Positions 14,192 through 17,119 of a stretch of 17,119 nt of DNA are shown here, one piece after another. The stretch is taken from positions 1 through 17,119 of the forward strand of contig CAKRJM010000023.1 of NCBI GenBank assembly GCA_934351765.1, given 5' to 3'. This stretch comes from an uncultured Lachnospiraceae bacterium (lineage in GTDB: Bacteria; Bacillota; Clostridia; Lachnospirales; Lachnospiraceae). The position numbers were made by a program, and so were the translations under genes. The stretch's first letter is position 1, and each line of letters begins with the position of its first letter. Below the pieces are notes generated by a model. The model saw only the letters and a program-made list of their open reading frames with translations. It had not been told where the DNA came from and made no database searches.

Positions 14192-15008
14192 ACAAAAACG
14201 GAAAGCAGTGATCTTTCTGATCCTGCTGGTGCTCTTTCTGCTGTTTACTCTGTTCGGACGGTATCTGGCGCCTCATGATCCTTATGAGACAAATCTTTCG
14301 GCGGCATTGTTAAAGCCCTCTGCGGAATATCCCTTCGGGACGGATAACCTGGGACGCTGCATTTTTTCGAGAGTGTTGGAGGGGGCATCGGCATCCGTAT
14401 TTTCCGCGCTGGCAGTGGTTGTTGTGGTTTCGGTATTCGGAACGGCAGTTGGCGTGCTGTCCGGCTATCTGGGTGGAGCTGTTGATACAGCTCTTATGAA
14501 GCTGACAACGATCTTTCAGGCATTCCCCAGCTTTGTGCTGGCGGTGGCAGTGGCCGGCATGCTTGGGCCGGGTCTCAGAAATGCCATGATCTCGCTGGGG
14601 ATCATGTACTGGACAACGTATGCAAGACTGGCGCGGAGCCTGGTTCTCCGGATCAAGGGGGAGACCTTTATCCAGGCGGCAAGGCTCTGCGGCGCGAAGC
14701 GGCGGAACATTCTGGTGCGCCACGTGCTTCCTCATATTTTTTCTCCGATCTTGATCACAGCAACACTGGATGTTGGGAACGTGGTGCTCAGTATGGCAGG
14801 ACTGTCGTTCTTAGGGCTCGGCGTACAGGCACCACAGGCGGAGTGGGGCCAGATGATCAGCACCGGCCGCGCGTATCTGCAGACGGCGCCCTGGTGTATC
14901 CTGTTTCCCAGTCTGGCGTTGTTTCTGGCGGTGATTTTATTTAATCTGACCGGCGACTGTGTGCGGGACGCTTTAGATGTGGGAGGTGAGAGTCATGCTG
15001 CGGATTAA
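14178..15008 (+). CDS. Nickel/peptide-type ABC transporter permease (NikC-like)
   Basis: A 276-residue inner-membrane permease of the NikC/DppC subgroup. There is one N-terminal helix (VIFLILLVLFLLFTLFG), then the family segment LAPHDPYETNLSAALLKPSAEYPFGTDNLGRCIFSRVLEGA (here with an Ala-Leu-Leu-Lys variation), and the EAA loop FIQAARLCGAKRRNILVRHVLPHI. The ATG at 14178 has AGGAGG eight bases upstream. An ATG at 14142 would add twelve unusual residues and lacks that signal. It overlaps the preceding permease by 14 bases and the following ATPase by 14 bases. Expected to form the heterodimeric channel with the NikB-like protein. Confidence 0.9.
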   Translation: MAKHRQKRKAVIFLILLVLFLLFTLFGRYLAPHDPYETNLSAALLKPSAEYPFGTDNLGRCIFSRVLEGASASVFSALAVVVVVSVFGTAVGVLSGYLGGAVDTALMKLTTIFQAFPSFVLAVAVAGMLGPGLRNAMISLGIMYWTTYARLARSLVLRIKGETFIQAARLCGAKRRNILVRHVLPHIFSPILITATLDVGNVVLSMAGLSFLGLGVQAPQAEWGQMISTGRAYLQTAPWCILFPSLALFLAVILFNLTGDCVRDALDVGGESHAAD

Positions 15009-15789
15009 CAAGCTTTCGGTATCATACGGAGAAGGACTTGCGGTGGATCAGGTGAGCCTGTCCGTAGAAGAAGGACAGATCGTCGGCATTGTCGGCGAGA
15101 GCGGAAGCGGGAAAAGCACGATGCTCCGTTCCATTCTCGGTCTTTCAGGCGGAACCGTGACAGGAGGGGAGATCCTGTTTCAGGATACCGACCTGACGGG
15201 ACTGGACCGCCGTGCCATGGGAAAGATCCGCGGAAAGGAGATTGCCATGGCTTTTCAGCACCCGGAGCTGTCTCTGGATCCGTTGTGGAAGCTGGGAAAA
15301 ACCTTTTATGAAAGTATCCGTGTCCACAGACGGATCTCAAAGCAGGAGGCATCTGCGCAGTGGAGAACGCTCTGCGAGGCGCTGGAATTAAAGGACTCCG
15401 AACGGCTGGAGCAGTCCTATCCGTCCCAGCTTTCCGGCGGTATGTGCCAGCGGGCGGCACTGGCCATTGCAGTTGCCAACGGGCCGAAGCTTTTGCTTGC
15501 AGATGAACCGACCAGTGCGCTGGATGTGACGGTTCAGAAGCAGGTTATGGAGACGATGATGGAAATGCGGGAAAAGCTGGGTATGTCGATCCTCATCGTG
15601 TCCCACAACATCGGAGTGATCGCCGCCATGGCGGACATGGTCGGTGTCATGAACCACGGAAGGCTGGTGGAATGGGGGACGAAGGAGCAGGTGCTTTATG
15701 CCCCGGAGCATGAATATACGAAGGAACTGATCCGGTCGGTGCCCCGGCTGGACGGCAGGCTTCCGGGAACAGGAGGGGCGGAACAATGA
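14995..15789 (+). CDS. Nickel/peptide-type ABC transporter ATP-binding protein (NikD-like)
   Basis: A 264-residue cytoplasmic ATPase. Walker A GESGSGKST lies at residues 34-42, the Q-loop at MAFQHPELSLDP, the signature at LSGGMCQRAALAIAVA, Walker B at LLLADEPTSALDVTVQ, and the switch His in IVSHNIGVIA. The pattern is that of the DppD/NikD half of a heterodimeric oligopeptide/nickel importer. It is shorter than typical DppD (~320), as NikD proteins are. I chose the ATG at 14995, which has GGGAGG nine bases upstream; an ATG at 14977 in the same frame has no such site. Its stop overlaps the next ATPase as ATGA. It should pair with that protein. Confidence 0.9.
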   Translation: MLRINKLSVSYGEGLAVDQVSLSVEEGQIVGIVGESGSGKSTMLRSILGLSGGTVTGGEILFQDTDLTGLDRRAMGKIRGKEIAMAFQHPELSLDPLWKLGKTFYESIRVHRRISKQEASAQWRTLCEALELKDSERLEQSYPSQLSGGMCQRAALAIAVANGPKLLLADEPTSALDVTVQKQVMETMMEMREKLGMSILIVSHNIGVIAAMADMVGVMNHGRLVEWGTKEQVLYAPEHEYTKELIRSVPRLDGRLPGTGGAEQ

Positions 15790-16691
15790 GCTGGAGCAAG
15801 AAATACAGACATGCCGAGCATGCGCATACAGTTACGGAGCATGGATCTTCGGCTGCTGGACAGGAGCACGGAGCACATCACAGCCATGAGCATGTGCATG
15901 GAGCGAATCAGGAACAGTCCTATTCTCCCATGCACACCCATCATCACGGCGAGGGCCATGCGCCCATGACGGAACCGCTGACGGAGCCGCTTCTGGAGCT
16001 TCGGAACCTGGAAAAACGGTTCGGGCAGGTTCAGGCCGTGGATCAGGTAAGCCTTTCTATTCGGGAGGGCGAGTGTCTGGGACTTATCGGCGAGAGCGGC
16101 AGCGGAAAGTCTACTACCGCGTATCTGGCCGCAGGCCTTCTTCTCCCGGACGAGGGGGAGGTCATCTACCGCGGCGGCCATCTGCAGATGGTTTTTCAGA
16201 ATCCCAGGTCATCTATGGATCCCAGGAGGAAGGTGTTAGATAATATCTGTGAGGGCATGTGGTATCACCGCCACGGCCTCAGCAAGGAAGAAATCCGGAA
16301 ACGGGCACTGGAAATGATGGACATGGTACAGCTGAGCCGTTCCTATGCCGACCGTTATACCAGGGAGCTTTCCGGCGGCGAATGCCAGCGGGCGGCTATC
16401 GCAAGGGCCATTCTGGTGAAGCCGAGACTTCTGATCTGTGATGAGGTGACCAGTGCGCTGGACGTGTCGGTACAGGCACAGATCATCCGCCTTCTTGATC
16501 AGCTGAAGCGGGAGCTGGGCCTTTCATTCCTGTTTATTTCTCATGACATCGCCCTGGTGAGCAGCTTCTGTGACCGTGTGGCGGTCATGTATCAGGGAAA
16601 GATCGTGGAGGAAGGAACGGCCATGGAGGTTATTCAGACACCGAAGGAAGCGTATACCAGAAGGCTCATCGATTCAGTGCTGACGCTGTAG
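15786..16691 (+). CDS. Nickel/peptide-type ABC transporter ATP-binding protein (NikE-like) with His-rich N-terminal extension
   Basis: A 301-residue cytoplasmic ATPase. The core begins near residue 68: Walker A GESGSGKST at 102-110, Q-loop MVFQNPRSSMDPRRK, signature LSGGECQRAAIARAI, Walker B LLICDEVTSALDVSVQ, and switch His in FISHDIALV. In front of it is an unusual ~60-residue extension with 15 histidines in residues 9-58 (clusters HHSHEHVH and HTHHHGEGH), mixed with Glu, Ala and Gly and lacking predicted structure. Such tracts bind nickel, cobalt, zinc or copper in proteins such as HypB and SlyD, so a metal substrate is favoured. The start at 15786 is backed by AGGAGGGG upstream and the ATGA overlap. 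A later ATG (codon 61) has only a weak site. It is the last gene of the operon. Confidence 0.9.
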   Translation: MSWSKKYRHAEHAHTVTEHGSSAAGQEHGAHHSHEHVHGANQEQSYSPMHTHHHGEGHAPMTEPLTEPLLELRNLEKRFGQVQAVDQVSLSIREGECLGLIGESGSGKSTTAYLAAGLLLPDEGEVIYRGGHLQMVFQNPRSSMDPRRKVLDNICEGMWYHRHGLSKEEIRKRALEMMDMVQLSRSYADRYTRELSGGECQRAAIARAILVKPRLLICDEVTSALDVSVQAQIIRLLDQLKRELGLSFLFISHDIALVSSFCDRVAVMYQGKIVEEGTAMEVIQTPKEAYTRRLIDSVLTL

Positions 16692-16761
16692 GAGAGAAAA
16701 CAGGGTAATCGGCGGCTGGATTCGATCCGGAATAATTAAAAAATTGAATTAAGAATTAACG

Positions 16762-16804
16762 AAAGCTGTTCTTTATGCGGAGACCGTATAGGGGATGGCT
16801 TTTT
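16762..16804 (+). terminator. Terminator after the Nik-like operon, 19-bp stem
   Basis: Bases 16762-16780 pair without mismatch to 16784-16802 (19 bp, six of them G-U wobbles) around an AGA loop, ending in a TTTTT run at 16800-16804. Because of the G-U pairs the structure is much weaker on the - strand, so it is specific for + strand RNA. It lies 70 bases past the last ATPase stop. The interval before it is AT-rich with no gene that I can see. Confidence 0.8.
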
Positions 16805-17119
16805 GTTATGGCGACGGCGGGGAGCTGGAGATCGAGTATGATGACCGGTACGGACAGCCGCGCGAAAGCTTTTATTGACAGAACCGGCCGTGGTCTCCTA
16901 TACTTATCTTAAAGGGGCAGACAGCGGGGATACGCTCCTTCCGGAGACCATGATCGTGAACGGGCCCACCTACGGTTATGCGTATGACTGCCCTGGAAAC
17001 CTGATCTCGGTGACCGAGAACGGGACGGAGATCTTACATTATACCTATAATTTCCTGGATGAGCTTCTGCGGGCCGATGACCGGACCGAGGGAAAGAGCC
17101 ATGCCTGGAGCTATGACGC
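16801..17119 (+). pseudogene. RHS/YD-repeat protein remnant, frameshifted, continues past the window
   Basis: This stretch encodes fragments of an RHS-repeat protein, the large secreted/cell-wall YD-repeat shells of polymorphic toxins. From 16801, one frame reads GDGGELEIEYDDRYGQPRESF and ends in TGA at 16876-16878. A second frame, open from 16845 to the window end, reads VVSYTYLKGAD, then YGYAYDCPGNLISVTENG, LHYTYNFLDELLRADD and AWSYD. These are typical spaced YD/GNL repeats. Adding one T to the T-run at 16870-16873 would join both frames. No long start-containing frame or signal peptide is present: the piece begins directly at the terminator, so it looks like an internal fragment left by deletion or recombination. 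The first ATG in the second frame is at 16950. The extent beyond 17119 is unknown. Confidence 0.72.
16875..16904 (+). promoter_or_regulatory. Near-consensus promoter-like sequence inside the RHS remnant
   Basis: TTGACA (16875-16880) and TATACT (16899-16904) are separated by 18 bases, giving 6/6 and 5/6 matches to sigma-70-type hexamers. An ATG at 16950 with GGAG three bases before it lies in the frame of the downstream RHS segment. It could drive the remaining RHS piece or be chance. Confidence 0.35.

Noticed and set aside
1..17119. CRISPR array, tRNA, rRNA, insertion sequence or phage genes
   Set aside because: I saw no regularly spaced repeats, cloverleaf-like segments, transposase or integrase motifs on either strand.

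Overview
The window looks like a chromosomal segment of a Gram-positive Clostridia member, most likely a gut Lachnospiraceae. The reasons are strong AGGAGG-type ribosome binding sites, tightly packed and often overlapping operons, moderate GC, a LAAC lipoprotein signal, a PucR-type regulator and an RHS remnant. The species cannot be told from the sequence alone. All coordinates and translations were read by eye; no database search was run.

Layout. (1) 1-5441, + strand: a branched-chain (or other) amino-acid ABC importer of the Liv/HAAT type. It comprises the 3' part of the substrate-binding protein (interrupted by an in-frame TAG), an intercistronic hairpin, two permeases, two ATPases, then a class I/II PLP aminotransferase and a terminator. 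(2) 5523-6695, + strand: a PucR-family regulator, plausibly the local controller of that locus. (3) 6695-9762, - strand: a two-gene unit encoding a protein with an HExxH putative metallopeptidase domain plus a VWA domain, and a MoxR-like AAA+ ATPase, closed by a terminator whose loop holds the ATPase stop codon. (4) 9870-11504, + strand: promoter, YbgC-type thioesterase, HD-domain protein and MscL with a C-terminal CxxC...CxxC zinc ribbon, then a strong terminator. (5) 11594-16804, + strand: a five-gene peptide/nickel/opine (SBP_bac_5) ABC importer. Its last ATPase carries a histidine-rich N-terminal extension, which points to nickel or another transition metal. A 19-bp hairpin terminator follows. 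(6) 16801 to the window end: a frameshifted RHS/YD-repeat remnant that runs off the edge.

How the parts fit. The Liv importer with its aminotransferase suggests uptake followed by transamination of an amino acid, under PucR-type control. The MoxR/VWA pair resembles known chaperone or metal-insertion pairs (RavA-ViaA, CoxD/CoxE, MoxR) but has no obvious client here. The Nik-like importer would supply metal, with the His-rich tail as a possible cytosolic buffer.

Most of the window is ordinary housekeeping and transport. The best leads are the His-rich ATPase extension, the HExxH/VWA + MoxR pair with its internal 57-bp duplication, the amber-interrupted binding protein, and the RHS remnant.
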